The notes beneath the pieces were generated by a model, which did no database searches, was not told where the DNA came from, and saw only the letters and a program-made list of their open reading frames with translations. A stretch of DNA of 64,000 nucleotides. Source: JALONH01 sp046329235. Its GTDB lineage: Bacteria > Bacteroidota > Bacteroidia > Cytophagales > Cytophagaceae. Both the position numbers and the translations under genes were made by a program. The stretch lies in the NCBI GenBank assembly GCA_046329235.1, contig JAXLVA010000001.1, forward strand, positions 992,001 through 1,056,000, read 5' to 3'. This document shows, piece after piece, positions 52,568 through 61,738 of the stretch; the stretch's first letter is position 1; every line of letters begins with the position of its first letter.

Positions 52568-53538
52568 TTTCATCTTATCCTTATGATGTATCCATTGTGA
52601 TACCTCTTTACAATGAAGAAGAGTCATTACCGGAATTAGAAGTCTGGATTCGTGAAGTGATGTTGAAGCACCACTTATCTTACGAAGTTATTTTTATTGA
52701 CGATGGAAGTACGGATAATTCATGGCAGGTTATTCAAAAGTTAGCAGGTAATAATGCTGCGGTAAAAGCACATCGCTTTAATCGTAATTATGGCAAATCT
52801 GCCGGTCTACATATGGGGTTCAAAGCAGCGAAGGGAGAAGTAGTCATTACTATGGATGCGGATTTGCAAGACAGTCCGGATGAGGTTCCTGAAATGGTTG
52901 CAATGATTCGAAGTGGATACCATATTGTATCCGGGTGGAAGAAAAAACGCTTTGATCCAATTAGCAAAACAATACCTACCAAATTATATAACTGGGCGGC
53001 ACGTAAAATGTCGGGTATTCAATTACACGATTTTAACTGCGGTTTAAAAGCATACCATAACAAGGTGGTTAAGTCCATCGAAGTGTATGGTGAAATGCAT
53101 CGTTACATTCCGGTGATTGCTAAATGGAATGGTTATAATAAAATAGGTGAAAAAGTAGTTCAACATAGAGCTCGCAAGTATGGCACCACTAAGTTTGGCT
53201 TAGAGCGCTTTATTTATGGCCCGTTGGATTTACTATCTATATCTTTCGTATCTAAATTTAAAAAACGCCCTATGCACTTTTTTGGTAGTTTAGGAGTTTT
53301 AGCTTTTTTATTAGGTATCGGAATTACAGGTTATTTGATTACTGATAAATTATATCATATCTATATTTCCAATAGTGGAGTGCAAAGGGATGTAGTGAAT
53401 AATACTTGGTTTTATTTAGCACTAGTATCCATCGTGATAGGTGTTCAATTATTCCTTGCAGGCTTTTTAGGTGAAATGATGATTCAACAGTCGGATAAGA
53501 AAAGCGACTATTTAGTAGAAGAGAGTATAGGGTTATGA
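52564..53538 (+). CDS. Membrane glycosyltransferase, family 2 (DPM1/GtrB-like)
   Basis: 324 residues. GT-A core: VSIVIPLYNEEESLPEL, FIDDGSTDNSW (Asp-Asp for nucleotide sugar), MDADLQDSPDEVPEM (metal-binding DxD), acceptor-side GLKAYHNKVV. Two C-terminal membrane helices (~240-262 and ~285-310). Enzymes of this type move a sugar from UDP-/GDP-sugar to polyprenyl phosphate at the inner membrane. Overlaps the dihydroorotase-like gene by ATGA and the following glycosyltransferase by ATGA, so the three are translationally coupled. Confidence 0.92.
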   Translation: MISSYPYDVSIVIPLYNEEESLPELEVWIREVMLKHHLSYEVIFIDDGSTDNSWQVIQKLAGNNAAVKAHRFNRNYGKSAGLHMGFKAAKGEVVITMDADLQDSPDEVPEMVAMIRSGYHIVSGWKKKRFDPISKTIPTKLYNWAARKMSGIQLHDFNCGLKAYHNKVVKSIEVYGEMHRYIPVIAKWNGYNKIGEKVVQHRARKYGTTKFGLERFIYGPLDLLSISFVSKFKKRPMHFFGSLGVLAFLLGIGITGYLITDKLYHIYISNSGVQRDVVNNTWFYLALVSIVIGVQLFLAGFLGEMMIQQSDKKSDYLVEESIGL

Positions 53539-54560
53539 GATTTTATTCCATCATCATCCCGGTGTATAACAGACCGGATGAAATCGACGAATTGCTTCAC
53601 AGTTTAACACTTCAGACGTATAAAAACTTTGAAGTGATTGTGGTCGAAGATGGATCTAAAAAGGATTGCGCTCAAGTTATAGAAAAGTATAAGAATCAAT
53701 TTTTTAAACTGTTCTATTATGTTAAAGAAAATACAGGACAAGGACTAACACGTAATTTTGCGTATGAACGTGCAAATGGGGAATACTTCATCGTATTCGA
53801 TTCAGACTGTATCATACCTGAGCATTATTTAGAATCGGTTGAGCGCGATTTTGATATCAATCATTGGGATGCCTTTGGTGGTCCGGATAGAGCACATGAA
53901 TCGTTTACGGATGTTCAGAAAGCCATATCTTATTCCATGACTTCGCCATTCACCACCGGTGGAATCAGGGGAAATAAAAAACATGTGGGCGTTTTTCATC
54001 CTAGGAGCTTCAACATGGGCATTTCTAGAAAGGTGTGGGAGAAGACAGGTGGCTACATTATCACGCGAATGGGAGAGGATATTGAGTTTTCCATACGTAT
54101 CATCAATGCAGGTTTTAAAGTTGGGCTTATTCAGGATGCTTATGTTTTTCATAAGCGTCGTACTGATTTTATTCAATTTTTCAAACAGTTACATTTCTTC
54201 GGAAGAGCAAGAATTAATGTAAGCAGATTCTATTCAGAGGAATTGAAACCTGTTCATATGTTACCGACCATTTTTGTGTTGGTTGTGACCTTTTTCTTTT
54301 TTATAGGATTAACGTTGCCGTTCGTCGGAGCCTTATATTCACTAGGGATTGTAACCTTAGCTATGTTGTTATTTACAGATGCATCTATCAAATATCAGAG
54401 TGTAAAAATTGGATTGTACAGTGTATTAGCAGGTTATATTCAATTGTTTGCTTATGGTGTTGGATTTATTAAAGAATTTGTGTCTGAATTGTTAACTCCT
54501 CAGAAAAATACAATTCAGCAAAAGTTGAAAGAGCGTTTGGATTGGATGAAAACTCGTTGA
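53535..54560 (+). CDS. Glycosyltransferase, family 2, with C-terminal membrane helices
   Basis: 341 residues. GT-A opening FYSIIIPVYNRPDEIDELL, VVEDGSKKDC (nucleotide-sugar Asp), VFDSDCIIPEHY (metal site, DSD), GEDIEFSIRI (ED-type catalytic segment) and FHKRRTDF. Three hydrophobic stretches near 250-335 may anchor it in the inner membrane. Acceptor unknown. Last gene of the operon starting at 49254. Confidence 0.9.
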   Translation: MRFYSIIIPVYNRPDEIDELLHSLTLQTYKNFEVIVVEDGSKKDCAQVIEKYKNQFFKLFYYVKENTGQGLTRNFAYERANGEYFIVFDSDCIIPEHYLESVERDFDINHWDAFGGPDRAHESFTDVQKAISYSMTSPFTTGGIRGNKKHVGVFHPRSFNMGISRKVWEKTGGYIITRMGEDIEFSIRIINAGFKVGLIQDAYVFHKRRTDFIQFFKQLHFFGRARINVSRFYSEELKPVHMLPTIFVLVVTFFFFIGLTLPFVGALYSLGIVTLAMLLFTDASIKYQSVKIGLYSVLAGYIQLFAYGVGFIKEFVSELLTPQKNTIQQKLKERLDWMKTR

Positions 54561-54647
54561 TTTACCGATTTTTTCACTATATATCTTACATATTACTCAC
54601 ATAAAGCTCAGATATCCGTATAATTAGGTTCATGGAATACTGATAGA

Positions 54648-55979
54648 ATGACCCATTCGCAACAGATTACGGAAACTTTAAACGATTTATATCAACGCCA
54701 AACAGAGGAAAAAATTAAGACAATTACCCGTCTAAATCCCATTATTCTGTTATTCAATACCACGGTATTAATTACCGGTTATTGGTATGATGCCGGCGTT
54801 GGATTTTACTTATTAACCGGAGTCGCTTATTTACTTTTAATTACTCAATACATTTCTATACGTTGGGGCAAATACTATCTCAGCACCACCATACATGTTT
54901 TAGCACCCCCAATCATGCTTACTTTATCCTCTTATTTGTGTAGAAACCAAATGGGTGTAGAGTATCTGTTATTCAGTAATTATTTATTACCATTTCAATT
55001 TATTAGAAACAAATGGGCTATTATTTTATACTATACATTTGTTACTATTTGCATATTAACGATTGAAATGGAATTAGATATAGGCTATTACTTGATCGAT
55101 ATGGACACGGCCTTAAAGTTGAGATTACCGGTATTAATCTTTGCCTTCTTATTTTTTGGAATGTTATTGTTCTCATTGATTAGTGAATACAATAATTCCA
55201 AAGAAGAAGTAGAGAATACCGTTAAGATTTTGGAAAAGAATAGTAGAGAACTTGAAAATAAAAACAAAGAATTAGAGCAGCTGTCTGAGATTAAAGACAA
55301 GTTTTTATCCATCATGTCTCATGATATTCGTAATCCATTAGCTTCTATTCAAGGCTCTTTATTATTACTTCAAAATGATCGATTAAAGCCGGAGGAAAAT
55401 AGTTTCTTACTGCGTAAGCTACATGCTCAGACCAATCAAACTACGTTGTTATTAGACAACATTATCAAATGGGTACAAGCTAGAGGAGTTCAAAAGACTG
55501 CGGTTGTATCCGATGTCCTATTATTCCAAGTGATTCAAGATATTCGAAAGTTATTTGAATTGCAGATGTTGGAGAAAGAGGTGCGATTGATAAATCTAAT
55601 TCCTGAAAAGATATATATCCCTTCGGATAAAAATATTGTTGCCTTGATTCTTCGAAACTTTATTCATAATGCATTAAAATTCAGTTCTCACGGAGATGAA
55701 ATTACCATTACTTTGACTGAAGATGAGTCTAATTTTATCGTTTCAGTAATGGATAACGGATATGGGTTACCGCCGCAATATCAAATTAATACCATGGAAC
55801 AATCGGTGGATGCGGTTATCATAAAGGAGAAAGGACATGGTATAGGCTTGGCTCTATGTCAGTATTTTGCTAAGTTAATTAACGGTCAAATAAAGGCCGT
55901 AAATAATGAGGAGAAAGGCGCAACTTTTAGTTTAATCATCCCCAAAATTCCCATAATGGGAAATAATCTCTCTAATTAA
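54648..55979 (+). CDS. Membrane sensor histidine kinase
   Basis: 443 residues. Five to six membrane helices (~30-185), a coiled coil (ILEKNSRELENKNKELEQLSE), H-box FLSIMSHDIRNPLAS with His at 225, N-box NFIHNALKFSS, G1 DNGYGLP and G2 GHGIGLALC. It has no recognisable extracellular sensor domain; sensing is probably by the membrane region. No response regulator is adjacent. Stands alone between the glycosyltransferase operon and an exported protein gene. Confidence 0.92.
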   Translation: MTHSQQITETLNDLYQRQTEEKIKTITRLNPIILLFNTTVLITGYWYDAGVGFYLLTGVAYLLLITQYISIRWGKYYLSTTIHVLAPPIMLTLSSYLCRNQMGVEYLLFSNYLLPFQFIRNKWAIILYYTFVTICILTIEMELDIGYYLIDMDTALKLRLPVLIFAFLFFGMLLFSLISEYNNSKEEVENTVKILEKNSRELENKNKELEQLSEIKDKFLSIMSHDIRNPLASIQGSLLLLQNDRLKPEENSFLLRKLHAQTNQTTLLLDNIIKWVQARGVQKTAVVSDVLLFQVIQDIRKLFELQMLEKEVRLINLIPEKIYIPSDKNIVALILRNFIHNALKFSSHGDEITITLTEDESNFIVSVMDNGYGLPPQYQINTMEQSVDAVIIKEKGHGIGLALCQYFAKLINGQIKAVNNEEKGATFSLIIPKIPIMGNNLSN

Positions 55980-56035
55980 CCCTAATACTTGGAAGGTATT
56001 TATCGCTGATAGTAAATTCAAGAATTACTACAGCT

Positions 56036-56908
56036 ATGAAATTAATTTTAATCAAGTTTTTGGTTGGGCAACACCTGTTGTTATTGCCAATCATATCCGT
56101 TTTTTCACAAACATTACAGCCTGGAGATATTGCTATCGTTGGGTATAATTTCAAAGACCCGGATCAGTTTTCGTTTGTAGCTTTAAATGAAATCCCTCAA
56201 GGAACAATACTCTATTTTACAGATGCAGGCTATGATACTACTTTGAAACAGTTTCGAGCAGGTGAGGGATATTTGACTTACACGGTTCCGGCAGGAGGAT
56301 TATCGTTTGGTCAGATTATTACTTATCCGGATGGTGGTACATTTACCAAAGTAGGAGTGAGTGGATTTTTTGGATTTAATGCTGCCGGAGATCAAATTAC
56401 TGTTTTTCAATCATCCTATTCAATGCCACATTTTATCTTCTCTTTGCATGCCAATAATAATCAGTGGCAAGAAACGGTGACAGATAATAATACTTCAGGA
56501 ATACCTCAGGGATTAGAGGATGGTAAAACGGCTATTAGACACGAAGGTAATAGAAATGGTAAATTCACTTGTGCCATGTTGGATTGGAATAAAGACGCTT
56601 ATCTACATGCGTTGGCTAATCAAGATTTATGGGAGTTTTCTACTAATCGATTTGTCATTCCGGACATACGCTGTGAAGAGGTACAACTAAAGTATGAAGC
56701 AACTTCTAAAGTGGGAGATACTACAGCCATATCTGATACAATTATACTTCAAGTAGTTGTAACCGATTTGTTGGGACAGCCCATTATTACTGCTAAAGAT
56801 TTAGCAGAACTTTGGACTAAAAAATATCTTTTTAGTGAAAAATACTGTATTTTCAACATCTATTACGCTAATGAAGTTAAGCGTATCAAATATTTTATAG
56901 TTGATTAG
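56036..56908 (+). CDS. Exported protein with a domain common in Bacteroidota surface proteins
   Basis: 290 residues with signal peptide (ILIKFLVGQHLLLLPIISVFSQ). The first ~200 residues match a recurrent domain beginning LQPGDIAIVGYNFKDPDQFSFVAL and ILYFTDAGYD, which I associate with large secreted Bacteroidota proteins; here it is nearly alone. The C-terminal ~80 residues are different (ISDTIILQVVVTDLLGQPI) and there is no sorting domain, so T9SS export is not indicated. Function unknown. Confidence 0.75.
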   Translation: MKLILIKFLVGQHLLLLPIISVFSQTLQPGDIAIVGYNFKDPDQFSFVALNEIPQGTILYFTDAGYDTTLKQFRAGEGYLTYTVPAGGLSFGQIITYPDGGTFTKVGVSGFFGFNAAGDQITVFQSSYSMPHFIFSLHANNNQWQETVTDNNTSGIPQGLEDGKTAIRHEGNRNGKFTCAMLDWNKDAYLHALANQDLWEFSTNRFVIPDIRCEEVQLKYEATSKVGDTTAISDTIILQVVVTDLLGQPIITAKDLAELWTKKYLFSEKYCIFNIYYANEVKRIKYFIVD

Positions 56909-56917
56909 TACAAAAGA

Positions 56918-57601
56918 ATGGCCAATGCTTTAATAGTTGGAGCAACCGGATTGGTTGGAAGTTATGTGTTGCAATACACTGCTGCCTCCGGTAGATATGA
57001 TAAAATTTACTCCATTCAACGAAAATTGGTAGAGGATTCTCCGGCTAGTATCCAGCAAATCATTTTAGAATCTTTAGATAATATCGAAGATGTGGCTATA
57101 GATTCAATTGATGATGTTTATTGCTGTTTGGGTACTACTATCCAAAAAGCAGGGAGTAAAGAAGCCTTTCGTAAAGTGGATTATGATTATCCTGTTAAGG
57201 TATGTGCTTGGTCAGCTACCAAAGGAGCAAAGCATCTGTTAGTCATCACTGCCATGGGCGCAGATAAAAAATCGAATTTTTTTTATAATAAGGTAAAAGG
57301 TGAACTAGAGGAAACGCTTTCACAGCAATATTTAATCCCCTACGTTTCAGTGTTAAGACCATCACTACTTATGGGATTAAGAACAGAAAGTAGACCCGGT
57401 GAAAAATTTGCTATCCGATTAGCCAATATCATCAATCCTTTAATGATTGGAAGTCTTCGAAAGTATAAGGGAATTAAAGCGGAAGATGTAGCCAAAGCTA
57501 TGGTTTCTTTAGCTTCCAATACACCTAATCAACATGTTCGTGTATATTTGTCGGATGAATTACAGTCTTTAGCTCGTAAATCCGATTTCAAAAGCGCATG
57601 A
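56918..57601 (+). CDS. NAD(P)-binding Rossmann protein, TIP30/NAD-epimerase-like
   Basis: 227 residues, atypical short-chain/extended SDR. Dinucleotide loop ALIVGATGLVGSYVL, then DDVYCCLGTTIQKAGS, FRKVDYDYPVKVCAWS, VITAMGAD, and YNKVKGELEE with the Tyr-x-x-x-Lys pair (Y-N-K-V-K). Length and motifs fit HTATIP2/TIP30-like oxidoreductases of unknown substrate. Overlaps the LptF/LptG-type gene by ATGA, indicating coupling. Confidence 0.9.
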   Translation: MANALIVGATGLVGSYVLQYTAASGRYDKIYSIQRKLVEDSPASIQQIILESLDNIEDVAIDSIDDVYCCLGTTIQKAGSKEAFRKVDYDYPVKVCAWSATKGAKHLLVITAMGADKKSNFFYNKVKGELEETLSQQYLIPYVSVLRPSLLMGLRTESRPGEKFAIRLANIINPLMIGSLRKYKGIKAEDVAKAMVSLASNTPNQHVRVYLSDELQSLARKSDFKSA

Positions 57602-59049
57602 AGAAATTAGACCGTTTAGTATTTCAAGCTTTTTTGGGCCCGTTTGTATTAACGGTCATGGTGGTAACGTTTATCTTTCTTACACAAACCATACTTAAAT
57701 ATATTGATGAGTTAGTGGGTAAGGGATTAGGCTTTTTGGACTACGCTGAGTTAATGTTTTATTTCAGCATGAACATTTTACCAATCGCGTTTCCATTAGC
57801 TATCTTACTTTCCTCCTTGATTACATTTGGTAATTTGGGACAGTTTAATGAATTGACCGCTGTTAAATCATCCGGTATTACTTTACTTAGGGTATTGCTG
57901 CCTATATTTCTTTGGGTGCTTGGATGTACTATCGGCTTATTTTATTTTAATAACTACATCGTACCTAAAGCCAATCTGAAGGCTTATAGTTTACTATATG
58001 ATTTAAGACAAAAGAAACCATCCTTGGATTTAAAACCTGGGGTATTTTATAATGGTATTCCGGGATATAGCATCAAAATATCTAAAAAATACGACAACGA
58101 TACATCGATTAAAGATGTGATGATATATGACCATAATCGTGGTAGGGGAAATACAGACTTAATTATGGCCGATTCCGGAACCATGTATTTGATGTATAAT
58201 AATCAATATTTAGTATTAGAGCTTTTTAATGGAAAGAGTTATTCGGAACATCAAGGTGACCACCGTCACAGTTCCGTTTTGTATCCGGAGGAGTTTGTTC
58301 GAAATGATTTTTATAAGACCAAGTTGGTTTTTGATTTATCCTCCTTTGATTTGAAAAGGACGCAGGAGGAGCTTTTTTCGGGTAGTCGATTAATGAAATC
58401 TATCACAGAATTGGACGAAGGGATCGATTCCATGAAGATTCAGAATAAGAAGAATAAAATGCAGTCGGAATTTTGGCTTCAACCATTTTTCCCATATGCG
58501 AATATTCAAACCGATTCTAATTTATTGAAAATTAGAATGGTAGGTGAAAACTTTGACGGAATAGCAGAAAAATTGGATGATCAGCCTAAAGTTATCCGAG
58601 GAAATGCTCAACGGGCTGCTAATCAGATACGTTCGTTGAAAAATTATTTACAAGGGAATATTGAAAGAGATGACTATCTGCAAAAGGAAATTAACTTATT
58701 CTCTATTTCCAAGTATCAGAAATATACACAAGCTGTGGCTTGTTTGGTTTTATTCCTGATAGGAGCTCCATTAGGCTCAATAATCAAAAAAGGAGGGTTG
58801 GGGGTTCCTGTGTTAATTGCTATTCTATTCTTTATATTCTATTACGTTTTTGGACTTACCGGGGAAAAATGGACAAAAGAGGGGGTTTTACCACCTTATG
58901 TGGCTATGTGGTTCGGTAACTTGATGTTACTTCCGGTTGGGCTGTTTTTCCTTCGACAGGCTAAAAATGACTCTAGAATCTTGGAATCGGATATTTACCT
59001 TGTTTGGTGGGATAAAATCAAAAATAGGTTGAAGAGAAATAAAAAATAA
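57598..59049 (+). CDS. LptF/LptG-family permease (lipopolysaccharide export)
   Basis: 483 residues. Six predicted membrane helices: three N-terminal (LGPFVLTVMVVTFIFLTQTI, IAFPLAILLSSLITF, VLLPIFLWVLGCTIGLFYF), a large periplasmic beta-jellyroll part (~125-360) and three C-terminal (ACLVLFLIGAPLGSIIKKGG, VLIAILFFIFYYVFGL, GNLMLLPVGLFFLR). This is the YjgP/YjgQ arrangement; the two LPS-transport permeases F and G act with LptB to extract LPS from the inner membrane. Only one such gene is here. The second-helix-group GAPLGSIIKKGG motif is characteristic. Confidence 0.95.
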   Translation: MKKLDRLVFQAFLGPFVLTVMVVTFIFLTQTILKYIDELVGKGLGFLDYAELMFYFSMNILPIAFPLAILLSSLITFGNLGQFNELTAVKSSGITLLRVLLPIFLWVLGCTIGLFYFNNYIVPKANLKAYSLLYDLRQKKPSLDLKPGVFYNGIPGYSIKISKKYDNDTSIKDVMIYDHNRGRGNTDLIMADSGTMYLMYNNQYLVLELFNGKSYSEHQGDHRHSSVLYPEEFVRNDFYKTKLVFDLSSFDLKRTQEELFSGSRLMKSITELDEGIDSMKIQNKKNKMQSEFWLQPFFPYANIQTDSNLLKIRMVGENFDGIAEKLDDQPKVIRGNAQRAANQIRSLKNYLQGNIERDDYLQKEINLFSISKYQKYTQAVACLVLFLIGAPLGSIIKKGGLGVPVLIAILFFIFYYVFGLTGEKWTKEGVLPPYVAMWFGNLMLLPVGLFFLRQAKNDSRILESDIYLVWWDKIKNRLKRNKK

Positions 59050-59051
59050 GA

Positions 59052-59083
59052 TTTGTACAAACTAAATTTATATTGTACATTTG
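59052..59083 (+). promoter_or_regulatory. Promoter of rpsO (Bacteroidota housekeeping type)
   Basis: TTTG at 59052-59055, a 20-nt spacer, and a perfect TAnnTTTG element TACATTTG at 59076-59083, followed by CA. Both elements match the Bacteroidota consensus. The predicted leader is about 35 nt. Confidence 0.8.
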
Positions 59084-59124
59084 CATGATATTTAGAGAAA
59101 AAGTAAAGAAAAATAAGAAGAAAC

Positions 59125-59400
59125 ATGTATCTTACATCAGACATTAAGAAAGACATCTTCCAAAAAAACAGCTTACAAAAAAGCAACAAAGATACCGGAT
59201 CGGCAGAATCTCAAATCGCGTTATTCACTCACAGAATCGCATATTTGACAGGTCACTTAGGTACTCACCCTAAAGATTACTCTACTCGTTTAGGTTTGTT
59301 GAAATTAGTAGGTCAAAGAAGAAGATTGTTAAATTATCTTCAAAAGAACGATATCAACCGTTATCGTGCTATTGTTAGCCAATTAAACTTAAGAAAGTAA
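59125..59400 (+). CDS. rpsO: 30S ribosomal protein S15
   Basis: 91 residues, normal length for S15. Marks: DTGSAESQIALFTHRIAYLTGHL, KDYSTRLGLLKLVGQRRRLLNYL and the end RYRAIVSQLNLRK. Binds 16S rRNA and stabilises the central domain of the 30S subunit. Followed 105 nt later by pnp, the classical rpsO-pnp pairing. Confidence 0.98.
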   Translation: MYLTSDIKKDIFQKNSLQKSNKDTGSAESQIALFTHRIAYLTGHLGTHPKDYSTRLGLLKLVGQRRRLLNYLQKNDINRYRAIVSQLNLRK

Positions 59401-59422
59401 TTTCTTAGTTAAATGAATAATC

Positions 59423-59454
59423 AACAAAGGGGATTCGCATGAGTTCCCTTTGTT
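59423..59454 (+). promoter_or_regulatory. Hairpin between rpsO and pnp
   Basis: AACAAAGGG / CCCTTTGTT, 9 perfect base pairs plus a wobble, loop of about 12 nt. It lacks a strong T tail, so it may be a weak terminator or a processing/stability stem rather than a full stop. A TTTG at 59449-59452 inside it could also serve as the -33 element of a pnp promoter (CATTTTTG at 59471-59478, 18-nt spacing). Confidence 0.55.
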
Positions 59455-59505
59455 AGTTTATTGGCCATACCATTTTTGTACATTTTAAAACACTCTTAGA
59501 AGATT

Positions 59506-61677
59506 ATGTCTTATCCAGGATTGAAAGTCATTAATAAAACTATAACACTACCGGATGGTCGTGAAATCCATATTGAAAGCGGCAAGTTAGCAAAACAAGC
59601 TGACGGTAGCGCTGTGGTTCGTATGGGTAATACCATGTTATTAGCTACGGTTGTTTCTGCTAAAGAAGCAAAAGACGGAGTTGATTTCATGCCTCTTTCT
59701 GTTGATTACCAAGAAAAATTTGCTTCTGCAGGTCGTATCCCTGGTGGGTTCTTACGTCGCGAAGGTAAATTATCTGATTATGAAGTTTTGATTTCTCGTT
59801 TAGTTGACCGTGCTATGCGTCCATTATTCCCGGATGATTATCACGCAGACACTCAAGTAAACGTAGTAATGATTTCTTATGATCCGGAAGTAGCTCCCGA
59901 TGCATTAGCATGTTTAGCTGCGCAAGCAGCAATGTCCGTTTCCGATATTCCTTTCAATGGTCCGGTTTCAGAAGTACGTGTGATTTCTGTTGGTGGACAA
60001 TATTTCATCAATCCTACAGGAAAACAAATCGAAGGAGCAGAGTTAGAGTTAATCGTAGCTGCTACTGAAGAGAACATCTTGATGGTGGAAGGTGAAATGA
60101 GTGAAGTGTCTGAAGAGTTAATGATTGGTGCTCTTAAAGCAGCTCATGAAGCTATCAAAGCACAATGTAAAGTATTAAAAGAATTAGAAACAGCAGCAGA
60201 TAAAACGAAGAAACGTGAGTATTGTCATGAGAAAAATGACGAAGCTTTGTATCAACGTATCTATGATGCTTGTTATAAAAAAGCATACGACTTCGCAGGT
60301 CAAGGTATAGCTAACAAATCTATTCGTGGTGAAGGTTTCAAACAAATCATCAAAGATTTCATTGCTACTTTACCGGAAGATCATACCGAAGACATGGGTC
60401 TTATCGGTCGTTACTATCATGACATCGAAAAAGAAGCCGTACGTAATCAAGTATTAGATTCTCGTAAGCGTTTAGATGGTCGTGGTTTAGAAGATATTCG
60501 TCCAATCTGGACAGAAGTAGATTACCTTCCATCTGCACACGGTTCAGCTATCTTCACTCGTGGAGAAACTCAATCGTTAACTACAGTTACTTTAGGTACT
60601 AAGTTAGATGAGCAGTTGATTGATGGTGCTACGTTCAATGGTACGAACAAATTCATGTTACACTATAACTTCCCTGGTTTCTCTACCGGCGAAGTAAAAC
60701 CAAATAGAGGTCCTGGACGTCGTGAAGTTGGTCACGGTAACTTAGCACTTCGTGCATTGAAGAAAGTAGTTCCTAAGGATGCAGAAAACCCTTACACGAT
60801 CCGTGTAGTTTCTGATATCTTAGAATCAAACGGTTCTTCTTCTATGGCTACTGTTTGTGCAGGTTCATTAGCGTTGATGGATGCAGGTGTTCCTGTAAAA
60901 GGTCCTGTTTCCGGTATTGCTATGGGATTAATTTCTGATTACAAATCAGGTAAAGTAGCGGTATTGTCTGATATTTTAGGTGATGAAGATCACTTAGGTG
61001 ATATGGACTTTAAAGTTACCGGTACTGCGAATGGTATTACAGCTTGTCAGATGGACTTAAAAGTAGAAGGTCTTTCTTACGAGTTATTATCAGAAGCTTT
61101 ACAACAAGCTAAGAGAGGTCGTTTACACATCTTAAACGAGATGAATAAAACGTTAACTGCTCCTAGAACTGAGTTAAAAACACATGCTCCACGCATTGTT
61201 CAAATACAAATCAATAAAGACCAAATTGGTGCGGTAATCGGACCAGGTGGTAAAGTGGTTCAAGAAATTCAAAAAGTTTCTGGTGCTACTGTGGTTATTG
61301 AAGAAAAAGATAACTTCGGATTGGTAAATATCTTCGCTAAAGACGGTAATGCTTTAGAGAAAGCCCAAACGATGGTGAAAGGAATCGTAGCTATTCCTGA
61401 AGTTGGCGAAATTTATGAAGGTAAAGTGAAGTCAATTACGGCTTTTGGTGCTTTCATTGAGATCTTACCAAATAAGGATGGTTTATTGCACATTTCCGAA
61501 ATTAAATGGGAAAGATTAGAGAATATGGATGGCGTTTTAGAAGTTGGTGAAGAAATCAAGGTTAAATTGATTGATATTGACAAAAAAACAGGTAAATTAA
61601 AGCTATCTAGAAAAGTATTATTGCCTAAGCCGGAAAAGAAAGAAGAACCGGCAAAAACTGAAAATAGCGCAAATTAA
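59506..61677 (+). CDS. pnp: Polyribonucleotide nucleotidyltransferase (PNPase)
   Basis: 723 residues, full-length. First RNase PH-like core, the alpha-helical linker (~230-320), second catalytic core with GETQSLTTVTLG, FPGFSTGEVKPNRGPGRRE, SSMATVCAGSLALMDAG and DILGDEDHLGDMDFKV (catalytic Asp), then a KH domain (IGAVIGPGGKVVQEIQ) and S1 domain (EIYEGKVKSITAFGAFIEI). Degrades RNA 3' to 5' with phosphate and can add tails. Downstream of rpsO with a hairpin between them. Confidence 0.98.
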   Translation: MSYPGLKVINKTITLPDGREIHIESGKLAKQADGSAVVRMGNTMLLATVVSAKEAKDGVDFMPLSVDYQEKFASAGRIPGGFLRREGKLSDYEVLISRLVDRAMRPLFPDDYHADTQVNVVMISYDPEVAPDALACLAAQAAMSVSDIPFNGPVSEVRVISVGGQYFINPTGKQIEGAELELIVAATEENILMVEGEMSEVSEELMIGALKAAHEAIKAQCKVLKELETAADKTKKREYCHEKNDEALYQRIYDACYKKAYDFAGQGIANKSIRGEGFKQIIKDFIATLPEDHTEDMGLIGRYYHDIEKEAVRNQVLDSRKRLDGRGLEDIRPIWTEVDYLPSAHGSAIFTRGETQSLTTVTLGTKLDEQLIDGATFNGTNKFMLHYNFPGFSTGEVKPNRGPGRREVGHGNLALRALKKVVPKDAENPYTIRVVSDILESNGSSSMATVCAGSLALMDAGVPVKGPVSGIAMGLISDYKSGKVAVLSDILGDEDHLGDMDFKVTGTANGITACQMDLKVEGLSYELLSEALQQAKRGRLHILNEMNKTLTAPRTELKTHAPRIVQIQINKDQIGAVIGPGGKVVQEIQKVSGATVVIEEKDNFGLVNIFAKDGNALEKAQTMVKGIVAIPEVGEIYEGKVKSITAFGAFIEILPNKDGLLHISEIKWERLENMDGVLEVGEEIKVKLIDIDKKTGKLKLSRKVLLPKPEKKEEPAKTENSAN

Positions 61678-61738
61678 TACATTAAAAAACTAATTTTGAC
61701 CGTTTTACGTTATAAGTAAAGTGCAAGAGTAATTAACG

